64,000 nt of DNA. Origin: Gelatoporia subvermispora B (lineage: Eukaryota > Basidiomycota > Agaricomycetes > Polyporales > Gelatoporiaceae). Every line of letters begins with the position of its first letter. The stretch's first letter is position 1. The notes under the pieces are model-generated. The model was not told the DNA's origin, searched no databases, and saw nothing but the letters and a program-made list of their open reading frames with translations. The stretch is taken from NCBI GenBank assembly GCA_000320605.2, contig KB445799.1, positions 124,001 through 188,000 on the forward strand. Direction: 5' to 3'. Positions 11,571-22,748 of this stretch are shown piece after piece. The position numbers and the translations under genes were made by a program.

Positions 11571-11783
11571 AGTTGAAAGCACCACAAGGCGAGATTAGCG
11601 AATGCGACATGTCGTTCGCAGTGAAGTTAGAAACAGTTTTGATCTTCTCAATGAAGTATCTTCCGTAGGACCAATCACCATTCTCAAATTTGTGTGTTGT
11701 GAGCGTATCTTGACTCCATTGGCTGTGTCGGCAAATTGTGCGCCCTCGTGGTAGCAAGAGCGTCTTCCTGGGCGTCTATACAC

Positions 11784-11792
11784 TATATATAT
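11784..11792 (+). promoter_or_regulatory. TATA-like element of the first Argonaute gene
   Basis: TATATATAT lies 140 bases before the ATG at 11932. The downstream paralogue has a TATA element at nearly the same distance, which supports a shared core-promoter layout. Confidence 0.5.
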
Positions 11793-11931
11793 CCAGCGTT
11801 TCGACCACGCCGAACGACATTGCTCAGTGCGTCTCGCCTCTCACCAGGAGCGACCGTCATTGCGCGTGCCAGCTCTTATCCATCCTTGAATTATACTTTG
11901 ATCTATCTTCATATCCTGTGCATCCTAATCG

Positions 11932-14900
11932 ATGAGCAATCCAGGTGCTGAACGAGGCCGCCCTCGCGGACGTGGAGGCGGCGGAAGAGGACGAGGCAGC
12001 CCTGGCGATCGCGGCAGCCCTGGCGGACGGGGTAGCCCGATTGCTAGAACAAGCTCGGTGGCTACAGGTTATACGGCCTCTGACGCTGGATCCGACGCCG
12101 GATTCGGCGGCAGGGGGCGGGCAAGAGGAGGTTCGGGCTCTAGAGGACAGTCCAGAGGACCTTCCCCCGCTCGTGGTGCTCGCGGCGGATTCGACAACCG
12201 AGGCGGCGCTCGCGGCGGTGGGCCTCCCCGCGGAGGCCCTCCGCAGGTCTTCGCCCCGGTCCCTGCGCAAGACGAAGGTCGTGCGACATCCGATTCGGAC
12301 GCGCTCGTTGCGGCGTTCAGTCGCATGAACGTCAGTAACGAGATGCCTTTCCGCCCTGGCTTCGGCACTCTCGGTCGGCCCATTCGCCTCAGGGCGAATT
12401 TCTTCGCCGTTCACATGCGAAATCTGTCCAACGTTTATGAGTACGAGATATCCTTTGAGCCGGAAGCCCGCAATGAGAAGCGAAAGAGGCTTCTTGAGTT
12501 GCTGGAAACCCATCCGTCCTTTTCCCCCTTCGTCGGTCATATAGCACATGATCGTGCTCAGCGCCTCATCTCCGCCAAGAAACTACCTCAGCCGTTGGCT
12601 GTCCCTATCCAATATGTTGATGAATTGGAGAATGTCCTTCGGGAGAATGCGATGACTTTCGTCGTCACTATTCTCTACCAGAATGAGCTCGACGTGTCGG
12701 TATTGCAGAGGTGAGTGATCGCTCGATTTATGTTAGTACATGTCTCATGAATCCCATAGCTATGTCAATGCTGACCGTACTGCAATCGCAGCAAATCTCC
12801 TTCCTGTTATCTCCGCTCTCAATCTGATCCTTCAACAATATGCGTCTCGGTCCGGTGTTCGCGTCATCAAAGAACGGCGCACATCGGAGAACAAATACTT
12901 CTTCCCTACCTCCGATAGGTTCGCTTTGGGCACCCGCACCGAGGCCTGGAAGGGCTTCTACGTCTCCGTGAGACCGACCTTCAAGCAACTGATGGTCAAC
13001 ATAAATGTTTGTATGACGGCATTCCATACCGTCGGTAACCTCGCGGAACGCATGATGGAGTTCGGTCGTGGGGCTGGCGGTATACCCTCGGCTTTGTCTG
13101 GGCAGTTGAAGGTAGTCGCCACGCACCTTGGCTATCCGCGCAAGTACAGCATCTTCCGTATCGAGAAGAATACACCTCGCAACACACACTTCGACTGCGA
13201 GGAATTCGGAGGCAAAATCAGCGTAGCAGACTACTTCAAACGCAGTACGCGCCTTTACCTCCACTACGCTTTTCTTGACGACTAATTGTCATCACAGAGT
13301 ACAAGATCAATCTCCGTCACGCGAATGATCTCCCCCTCGTGAACGTTGGGGGCAGTAACCGGGCGACCTACCTCCCGCCCGAGATCTGCGAGATCCTGGA
13401 TGGCCAACCGTACCGCGGCAAGCTGGACGGCAGGGAGACGTCGCACATGATCAGAGGCGCCGCGAACCGCCCTGACGTTAACGCAAACTCGATCGTGAAC
13501 GAAGGGCTGCCCTACCTTGGCTTAGGCCCCGGCACTCCCGATAGCGCACTCGATGGGTTCGGTATCCAGGTTGGCCAGGACATGACCGTCGTCCCGGCTC
13601 GCGTTCTGCCTGCGCCTAATATCACGTATAGCGCCGGGAGAGCGAGCCCGCGGGAAGGCAGCTGGAACCTGATCGACGTCAAGTTCCAGTCTGGCGGAGA
13701 TATGACGAACTGGGCCGTGCTCCTTGTACAGGGCGAAGGGACCAATGCGTTCGCTGGACCGGATGACCCCGGTCTTCCGTCATTCCTGCTGCAATTCTCG
13801 CAGATGTGCGCGAAGAGCGGTATTTCGGTTCCTCGCGTTCCTCCCACCATTCTCGCCACTGGGCCCTTGCGGGGATCGCGCGAGGAACCCTTGCAGGTAA
13901 TTCGGCGTACGCTCGAATCTGGGCTTAACATGAAACGCAAACCGAGCTTCGTTCTTGTGTTACTGGCCAATGATGACAACACAATCTACGCTGGGATCAA
14001 GCGTTTCTGCGACGTCGACTTGGGCGTCCATACCGTTCATATGCTCCTCACCAAAGCGCGCGGTGATGCTAGGAAGCAGGCACAGTATTTCGCGAACGTC
14101 GCTTTGAAGGTCAACATCAAGCTTGGCGGCGTGAATCACGTGCTCGACAATCAAGCGACGAAGTGGCTCACTGACAAAAGGACAATGCTGGTCGGGATTG
14201 ACGTGACCCATCCTGGACCGAGAAGTCAGCTCGGATCCCCTTCGATCGCTGCGGTTGTGGCCAGCATCGACAACCACTTCGTCCAGTTCCCGGCTAGCCT
14301 CATGTTGCAGAAGCCGGATTGGAATAAAGAAGCGAAAGAGGTATTTCTTCCGCTGACTTGCCGCCGTATAACAGCAACTGATATTTGCTTGAGGTTATTC
14401 CGAGCCCGAACCTCACGAACATGATGATCGAACGCCTCAAGGCATACAGCCGGAGCAGCAAGGGTCTGCCTGAGCGGGTCTTTGTGTACCGCGACGGCGT
14501 GTCAGAGGTGAGGCGCTACTAGCTTTTCGGAATTCGCATTGACACGGAATGGACCATTGCCGCGTAGGGACAGTACGACAAGGTTCTGCAGTACGAGCTG
14601 CCCCAGATCCTCGATGCCTTCAAGCGCGTTCCAAGCAACACTCCGTATAAGCCAAAGCTTACCATCGTTATCTGCGGCAAACGGCACAATGTGCGCTTGT
14701 ACGCGACAGACAACCGCGATGTTACCCGCAACGGGAACACTTTGCCTGGTACCGTCGTCGATAGAGGCATTACGTACGTTTATCACAACGACTTCTACTT
14801 ACAGGTGAGCAGCAGCCTCTATCAGTTGATCAATTACGCACTGCTAACATGAGTTCCCTGACCTTACAGGCGCACGCGGGCCTCCAAGGCACAGTGAAAT

Positions 14901-15223
14901 CGACACACTACGTCGTCGTCTACGATGAGAATCATTACACCGCGGACGTCCTGCAACAAGGAACGCACACGGCGAGTTATCTGTACGCACGTGCGACTAA
15001 GGCTGTGAGCCTGGTTCCGCCCGCATACTATGCCGACCTAGCGTGCGAGCGCGCTCGGTATTATCTGCACAACCTCCTCAATCTCGCGGATGCGTCGTCT
15101 CGGGGCGGAGGCAGGAACACGGCTGACCGCGAGGCCGAGAAGGAACGAGTCTACCGGGAGGCGGAGCGGATTTGGGGCGAAGGTGTCCACGCGGATTTGA
15201 AGGAAAGTATGTTCTACATTTGA
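11932..15223 (+). CDS. AGO: Argonaute (tandem copy 1), catalytically competent DEDD type
   Basis: Small-RNA-guided silencing protein, the core of RISC-like complexes in fungal RNAi. Six exons: 11932-12710, 12760-13244, 13298-14340, 14394-14507, 14568-14804 and 14870-15223, all in phase, giving 1003 residues. All five introns are GT-AG. The first ~120 residues are RG/GRG-rich and disordered. Then come ArgoN, ArgoL1 (WKGFYVSVRPT, NINVCMTAF), PAZ (DYFKRKYKINLRH, YLPPEICEI), L2, MID (IYAGIKRF, LKVNIKLGGVNH) and PIWI. PIWI slicer residues are D723 (GIDVTHPGP), probably E766 (NKEAKEV), D803 (YRDGVSE) and D942 (AYYADLACERARY), a DEDD tetrad. The MID-pocket Gln of animal Argonautes is replaced by Val in HTVHM. 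The usual C-terminal aromatic ending is present (MFYI). A second copy follows 720 bases downstream. Confidence 0.97.
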
Positions 15224-15942
15224 GGTGAGAACTGAGGACTGAATGATTCGCGTTTGGCCGCAAATGCGATGTTCGCTCCGTTTGTATAGCGTTGTACGAT
15301 AGTGGCTGCCATGGTTCGCGTCTTTGTACGATTGTACGGAAGTGTTATTTCCGGTCCGGTTCTCGAAATTGTCAGGGCGTCTTGCCTCGACCACGCATGA
15401 GTCGCAGTGGGCGCAGCAACACGTGCGTTGACATGATGATCAGAAAAGATCAGAAGCTCCACCTTCCGCTGCGCATGCAATCTTCTTGAGATACTACAAC
15501 ACGGAGATCCATTGACGGATTTTGCACACGATCATCGTTTCGCGTTCCGCTGGCTCGGCGGCGCTGAGTCTACCCAACCCATGGGCTCTTGATTTAACCC
15601 TTCTCAGCACTTGGAGGTAAAGTTCAGGGTCAATTTCGTCGAGCTTCGAGCAATCTCATTGCATCCGAACCTTGCGGCCGCAAGGGGCCCCGCTAATCCT
15701 CCATAATTGGTCAGCTTCAGCACCACGTTCATAGGTCGCGCAGTCGGCTTATGCCGTGAGACGGCGGAAAGTAACGTTGACAGCGCTTCCCACTCGTATA
15801 AATGTCCATGCATTGCCTCCCATCACCGCAGTGCTACGCGCATCCCCCATTGTCAAACAGAGCGATTGTCACTGGACATACTGCGACGCTTTCATCGTAC
15901 AGATTTCTCTCTCGATTTTCCTATCATTCTAACTGCATTGTC
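15224..15942 (+). promoter_or_regulatory. Inter-Argonaute region with promoter of copy 2
   Basis: This 719-base spacer separates the two head-to-tail Argonaute genes. A TATAAAT sits at 15797-15803, about 140 bases before the ATG at 15943. No further gene is visible. Confidence 0.5.
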
Positions 15943-18900
15943 ATGAGCAATCGAGGTTCAGAGCGAGGCCGGCCTCGTGGTCGCGGTGCCCCTGGCGGCG
16001 GCGGACGAGGAGGTTCTCGTGGAGGAAGTCCTGGAGGGCGCGGAAGCCCAATCGCCAGAACGGAATCTTCGGCTACTGGATACACGGCCTCTGACGCTGG
16101 ATCCGACCCCGGATTCAGCGGGAGAGGTCGCGCGCGAGGAGGGCCCGGTTTCCGAGGACAGCCTAGAGGCGCTTCCCCTGGCGGTGGTCCCCGTGGTGGT
16201 GAATTCGACAATCGAGGCGGGAGTCGTGGCGGCGGGCCTCCCCGTGGAGGCCCTCCGCCGGTCTACGCCCCAGGTCCCGCCCGTCTCGATAGTCGCACGA
16301 CAGCCGACTCCGATGCTCTCGTCCAGGCGTTCAGCCGCATGAACGTCGGCGACGAGATGCCTCTCCGCCCTGGATACGGCAAGCTGGGCAGAGAGATCGT
16401 ATTGCGAGCCAATTTCTTCGCGCTCAAGATAGTGAATCTCCCCACCATCTACGACTACGATGTATCAATCGAACCGAAGGCACAGGCGCGGACCGACAGA
16501 AAGAGACGGATCTTTGACATCATAGAGCAACACCCGCTCTACGTCCCTTTCGTCACCCATGTCGCCCATGACCGTAGTCAGCGCTTAGTGTCTTCGAAGA
16601 GACTTCCGCAGCCTTTTTCTGTCGAGGTTCAATACTATGAGGAAGGAGAGGATGGCCCACGATCGGATGCTCTTAAGTTCACCGTAACCATCACGCTGAC
16701 CGGTGAGCTCAACATGGAGCCGGTGAAAAGGCATGCTATCATCCTCGTAGTGCTGTGCCGAATTTCGATTGACATAACGCGTCAACAGCTATACCAGCGG
16801 TGAACCCGCGAGCGCGAACTACAATATGGATCCTCTCGTGTCAGCTTTGAACCTAGTCCTAGCACAGCATGCTTCTCGAAATGGGGTACGCGTTTCGAAG
16901 AACAAATACTTCTTCCCTTCATCCTACGAGCGACCCCACCCTTTGGGCATTGGTACGGAGGCATGGAAGGGATTTTTCATCTCGGTCAGACCCACAGCAA
17001 AGCAACTGATGGTGAACATCAATGTCTGCATGACCGCATTCTACACCGCCGGAAATCTCGCTGCGCGAATGATGGAATTCAACAACCGGGCGGGTGGCAT
17101 GCCTTCGTCATTTGCTGATCGGCTGAGGATAGCCACCACCCACCTTGGGTATCGTCGCAAACGTGCAATCTTTCGCATTATGCAATCAAATTCGCGTACG
17201 ACTCGCTTCAACTGCGAGGAGATGAATGGAGTAGTCAGCGTGGAAGACTACTTTAAGCGAAGTACATTTCTCCCCATTTATGTTACGGAATTCAGACGCT
17301 GACCTCGATGCCAGAATACCGGATCAACCTGAGATACCCCGATCTTCCGGTCGTGAACGTTGGGAACGCCCAGCGTGCAAATTATCTTCCACCCGAGATT
17401 TGCGAGATAATTGACGGTCAAGCATACCGCGGCAAACTCGATCCGAACGAGACGTCCCAAATGATTAGAGTTGCAGCGAATCCTCCTGCTGCCAACGAAG
17501 CGTCGATCATGACGCAGGGCCTGCCTGCTCTTGGACTGCGTCCTGGCACTCCCGGCACCCCACTTGCCGGCTTCGGTCTTGACGTCGCACAGGAGATGGC
17601 GGTTATCCCTGGGCGCGTTCTACCTCCACCAAGCATTACGTACAAGACAGGCAGGCCGAATGTCAAGGAGGGCAGCTGGAATATTTTGAATGTGAAGTTC
17701 CAGTCCGGCGGTAATATGGCAAACTGGGCTGTCATGCTCGTGCAGGAGGGGAGACGTAATGAGTTCCAGGGCGAAAACGATCCCCAGCTCGTTCAGTTCC
17801 TGCAACTCTTCTCGCAGAAATGCGCCGCGAGTGGGATGTCTGTCCCGCAGGTCCCGCCGAAGATTTTCGCGACCCCGCGTCTCCCGAGAGACAGAAATGC
17901 GGCTCTGGAGACTATTTCTCATGCGCTCAAGGGCAATCTGGACAACCGCAGGAAGCCTAGTTTCATTCTTGTCCTGCTCTCCGGCGAAGATAATTTCATC
18001 TATCCCGGCATCAAGCGAATGTGCGACGTTGACTTGGGCCTGCACACTGTCCATATGCTCTTGCACAAGGCGCGCGGAGAACCGAGGAAACAGGATCAAT
18101 ATTTCTCGAACGTCGCTCTGAAGGTTAATGCTAAGCTCGGCGGTGTTAACCACCTGTTGGACCAGAATTCGATGAAGTGGCTCACCGAGAAGAGTACAAT
18201 GCTGGTTGGCATAGACGTTACGCACCCTGGCCCGAAGAGCCGCCCAGGAACTCCGTCGATTGCAGCGGTGGTCGCAAGCGTCGATAACAACTTTGTCCAA
18301 TTCCCCGCAAGCCTGATGCTACAAAAGCCGGATTGGAACAAGGAAGCGAAGGAGGTGAGGATTTCGCATTGTCGTTATGTATCATTGGCGACGTAAGGCT
18401 CGTTTAGGTTATCCCTCCTCCTAACCTCACGACGATGATGCTGGAGCGCTTGAAGCTGTACAGCCAGCGTAACAATAGCCTCCCAGATCGAATTTTCGTG
18501 TATCGAGACGGCGTCTCTGAGGCAAGTATCCAAGAATTTGCTTACCTGTGGCGGCGAAGCTATAACATTGTAATCCCGGAACGCGCAGGGCCAGTACGAC
18601 ACGGTTCTGCGATTCGAACTACCTCAGATCCTGGAAGCATTCAAGAAGATCCCGAGGAAGACTCCGTACAGGCCGAAGCTCACGATTGCGATCTGCGGCA
18701 AGCGGCACCATGTGCGCCTGTACGCGACAGATGATCGCGACAAGACTCGCAATGGAAATACCCTCCCTGGAACTGTCGTCGATCGAGGAATCACCTATGT
18801 CTACCACAATGATTTTTACCTGCAGGTTGGTTGCGCATATTCTCGAGGCAGTTTGTACTCATTTGCGTTACGACAGGCGCACGCCGGCCTCCAGGGCACC

Positions 18901-19224
18901 GTGAAATCTACGCACTATGTGATTATATACGACGAAAACCGGTACGGCGCGGACGTCCTGCAGCAGGGGACTCATACTACGAGTTACCTATACGCACGCG
19001 CGACCAAGGCCGTCAGTCTGATACCTCCGGCATACTACGCTGATCTCGCATGCGAGCGCGCTCGCTATTACCTGCATAATCTCCTCAACCTCTCTGACAA
19101 CTCCTCTGGAGGTAGGGGGACGGCAGATCGCGAGGCAGAGAAGGAGCGCGTGTACCAGGAAGCAGTCAACTCCTGGCGCGAGGGGATTCACAAGGACTTG
19201 AAGGAGAGTATGTTCTATATCTGA
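15943..19224 (+). CDS. AGO: Argonaute (tandem copy 2), with two GC-AG introns
   Basis: Paralogue of the 11932-15223 gene with the same six-exon plan: 15943-16730, 16789-17261, 17315-18354, 18408-18521, 18589-18825 and 18877-19224, in phase, 999 residues. Exons 4 and 5 are the same length as in copy 1 (114 and 237 nt). The first intron (16731-16788) and fourth intron (18522-18588) start with GC instead of GT; the fourth has the consensus AG|GCAAGT. Domains match copy 1: RG-rich N-terminus, ArgoN, L1, PAZ (DYFKRKYRINLRY), L2, MID (IYPGIKRM, HTVHM) and PIWI. Catalytic residues are D721, about E764, D801 and D940, so it should also be slicing-competent. Divergence from copy 1 is marked in ArgoN and the RG segment and low in PIWI. 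This suggests an older duplication with both copies under selection. It converges on the Ste24 gene 173 bases away. Confidence 0.96.
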
Positions 19225-19397
19225 TCGGTGTCTGCGGCAGCGTTGTTTGGAGAGTAGCGTCGTCTTGATCTTGTTCCGCTCTTGACTCCTTGTACAACAG
19301 TGACTCCATGATTGTTCCAATGTGTGTACTATATCGGCGTGTTGTGTCACAGAATCGTCTCATACAGCTGTAGGCAAATACACGAAGTTCTACAACG

Positions 19398-21184
19398 CTA
19401 CAGCTCTTTCTTGGCGGCCACATTGGCGCTCGCCTTGTATCCGTCGAGTGCTCGGAGCCGTTCAGTCAGAGTGGGGTGCGAGTGATGATATGCAGAGTAC
19501 CTGTGCAACAGACAAGGTCAGACCAGACATAATATACGGGATAGAAAAAGTGAACGCACAGCCAGTCGACCCATACAGTCGACAAGTTCTTGACATGAAG
19601 CGCAACCAGTGCACGGCCAAGGCGATCGCCCAGATCACGCATCTCCACCTCTCCCAGCCGCGTCTGCAGTTCGCATGTGAAACGGTCCGCCTCGTACTCG
19701 AAGCGTCGGCTGAGTGCGTTGATGGCGACTCCGACGACGGCCTCTATGGGGCGCAGAATACTCTGTGGATAAAGGAACAAATGAGCGTCTGTAGCTAGCG
19801 TTTCGAAGATGGGATACGCACCTGGAAGAGCAGGAACGCGACGATGGTGGGCGGGTGCGCAGCAACCGATGCAGGGAAGTCGAACGAGCGCAGGAGAGGT
19901 GGGGCATGCAGGAATGCAGGGAACAGGGCGAGGATGGTGAAGATGTGGAGCTGCGAGACGCAGAGCAGCTTCGTCGGGTGCATGTAGTACCAGTGTCCCA
20001 GCTCGTGAGCTGTAAGTTGACTGTCAGCATCGTGCGGAATAATGATGTATACTCCCGTACCAAGCACGGCCTCCACTTCATCTGCCTTGCTCTGCTTGAT
20101 GAGAGTGTCGAAGATGACAATGTGTTTGCTCTGCAGAAGTATGAGACGGATGCAGTCAGCAGGATGCAAGCTACGCACCCAGGGTAGCCCAAAGAAGTAT
20201 GCATTGCTATGCGAGCTACGCTTTGAGCCATCGATCTCGTAGAGATGCGTGAGCGGGAAGCGCAACTTGTTTGCGAGAGCCTCGATACGTGTGCGCAGCT
20301 CACCCGACGGGAGTGGCGAGAGCTTGTTGAAGAGCGGCTGGATGACGGTCGGGTAGAGGACAACCATGGAGAGCTGGAACGTCAAGCTATCGAAGTATTA
20401 GCCTTTAGCTCGAGCAGTGATAGGATTTGGACACACAGGAATGCCATGAGCCAAGGCACGAAGCGGTCGCCCGCCCATCGGAAGACGTATAGGAAGGCAG
20501 CGAGGAATGGTGAGCCAATGGCCAACGCAATAGCCCATCCTTTCAAGAGATCTGCGACAAACAGGCCTGGAGTAGTTTTGTTGAAGCCGTGTTTCTCTTC
20601 CAGGACAAAGGTCCGGTATACAGACAGCGGGAGGTTTGGAATCGTGGAGATGAGGGCAAGGATAAACACGAATGCGATTGATTGCGGGATCTAATCCCAG
20701 GATGGCTCGCATTCAAGCATCCGATAATGGCCGGTTGGGAGACGACGCACCTCGTACTCGGACCCGTAACCGAACGCAGCCATCAAGCGACCTCCAGCGT
20801 CCCATGCCCATGCGTACACACCATAGTGCAATTGGAGCGATTCAACAATCTGCCCATATATCCCAGATATCAATGCAAGCTTCGCCTTGTCGCGTCCATA
20901 CGTCTGTGATTTGGCGAACTCTTCTTGAGAGAAATGCTCCGCAAGTGCGGGTGGCGGGGATGTCTTGGAGTATAGAGGGTACTGGCGCAAACTGTCAAAA
21001 GTAGTAAGTCTAACAGCATAGTTCTTGATGTCCAAGGTCTGGATGGTACCTACAGGAGATATGACTCAAAGAGACAAACTGCCCAGGACGATACCTGGAC
21101 ATAGGTTTTCCAGTCGATTGGGTCGACGGCCACGAAAGCCAGCTGGCGCTGTAACGCGCCGAGTTGCGTATGCAGGAAATCCAT
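19398..21184 (-). CDS. STE24: CAAX prenyl protease 1, Ste24-type zinc metalloprotease
   Basis: Integral ER/nuclear-envelope M48 protease that removes -aaX from farnesylated proteins. In fungi it also processes a-type mating pheromones. The start at 21184 reads MDFLHTQLGALQRQLAF, followed by a transmembrane exon. Further exons carry EEKHGFNKTTP (about 20600) and several membrane segments. The zinc site is assembled across an intron: VEAVL ends one exon and HELGHWYYMHP begins the next (about 19990-20060). The third ligand lies in FEYEADRF near 19690-19715. The last exon gives YHHSHPTLTERLRALD and ends in a stop at 19398-19400 (KKEL terminus). At least six exons; length is as expected for Ste24 (about 450 residues). 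It lies on the opposite strand from the Argonautes and 281 bases from the AA9 gene. Confidence 0.93.
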
Positions 21185-21465
21185 CCTGTCGCCGCTCTTG
21201 ATGTTCTTCCTTGCTGATACCACAGGATGGTCTTATTTATGAGACAAACCCAACGAGGTCGTCGAGGTCGGAAGAGAGATAGCGCCACCGACGCGTGCGC
21301 GCTCAATCTACTTGACACGTATGTGGCAACGCTCGCTCGGGCGGATGTCAGATTGCTATTTATGCTACAGCTTTGTCTGCTACATATCTGAAACCGACTG
21401 ATACAACTATGTGAATAGTCCATATGGCAATGTAGTGGGATAGCTGTATGGTGATGATAAAGCAG

Positions 21466-22748
21466 TTAAGCAGGGAACCCCGCTCTTCGCACAAGCCTCC
21501 GTACGGCACGAGCTAAGTGCCGTGGTACACGAAACAGTGCTTGCTGTTGGTGTTGATCACCCTGCGCAGTGATTCGACAGACGACATCCGCCGACGTGAT
21601 TGAGCTCGATCCAGAGGGCATCGCAGCTGAGTTAGGCGGTGAAGCAGAATTTGAAGGCGAAGCCGCAGAGGCGATGGGGCTGATGGTTTGTGATATTGGC
21701 GTCGAATCTCGGTTCGAGGTGATCAAGGAGGCGATCGGTGGGCCTGGGAAGATGTAGGGTGCACCAGCATCGAAGACCTAATGTGTCTGTACATGAGCAC
21801 CACGGTACACAGCTCAGCAAAATAGAAACGCGTACGTCTGGATCGTAGATACCCGGGTCTGTGTCGGAGTATGCTCCGGGGAATGAGACCGTGGCATTCG
21901 GTACCCCCGACTGGTCTCCGCCCACGTTAACTTGCGTACATGAAGGGTAAAACTCTGCGCCACCGATGGTCGTCGCCAGGTGCAGTGCAATAATCTGTGT
22001 CGTTCTGGCAATTAAAGTGAAGTTGAGTGTTTCAGAACACAGCACACACCTCATGTCGGATGAGATACTGCCCTGCTTTGAGCGTGGCAGGGAGGTTCAC
22101 AGTGAAATTCGCTCCATTCACTAACGGTTCAAACGAATAGTCAGAGAGTGAGAGGCCTATCCACCGTGAAAAACACGCACTGATGTCCTGTTGGACCCAG
22201 GTCGTACCATCGCTCTTCTTCCCCACTTCATCAATCTTGAACCACTTCGCATTCGTTGCGTTGTACTTGTCGCACGTCGTCCCTTCGCACTCGGCCATGT
22301 ATGTCATCAAGGGACCTGTGTTGTGCGGCCACTACTTGTAGGTGTCTGTGTTAGCCGTACCAAGCACCTCACGTCCCAGTACGCACATTAAAACCGGGAC
22401 CGCCAGACCATGCGAAAGTCACCGCGCTCGCCGGGTTCGCAGGCACGACAAGTGCGGCATTCTGCGCGTTCTGTCCACACGACAAATTCGGGTTGTCCGC
22501 GCCCTTCACAGGATCGATCGTGCTAATAAGCCTTATAGGACTCGGACCTGTCCGCGCAGAGATCAGCGCAGCCCGGAACAGCCAGACTCAGGGAAGCGCG
22601 CACCGGTTGGGTTGTTCGGCACGTTCCCCTGGTATATTGTGCCGTCGATTCCGACGGCGCCAACATACCCGTGTGCGCGGACACGAGGCAAGGCGGACAG
22701 CGCTAGAGCGAGAGCAAAGCAAAGGAAGGCAGGCGCAGCGAGAGGCAT
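21466..22748 (-). CDS. AA9 lytic polysaccharide monooxygenase (former GH61)
   Basis: Secreted copper enzyme that oxidatively cleaves cellulose or related glucans. The ATG at 22748 gives a signal peptide (MPLAAPAFLCFALALALSA...) cleaved before HGYV, so His1 of the copper histidine brace is at the mature N-terminus. Later exons carry GADNPNLSCGQNA, WPHNTGPLMTYMAEC (about 22275-22330), FTVNLPATLKAGQYLIRHE (about 22050-22110), and after an intron IIALHLATTIGGAEFYPSC (about 21920-21985). That exon holds the second-sphere HL and Gln/Tyr region. GAYSDTDPGIYDP follows. After another intron an exon reads YIFPGPPIASLITS into a Ser/Pro-rich linker and a basic tail ending at 21466. No CBM1 module is seen. 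The tail (last ~45 residues, Arg-rich) is unusual and may contain an unrecognised intron. Confidence 0.93.

Noticed and set aside
19635..20363. 242-codon minus-strand Ser/Arg-rich frame
   Set aside because: It is the wrong-frame shadow of Ste24 exons carrying LPSGELRTRIEALANKL and HELGHW.
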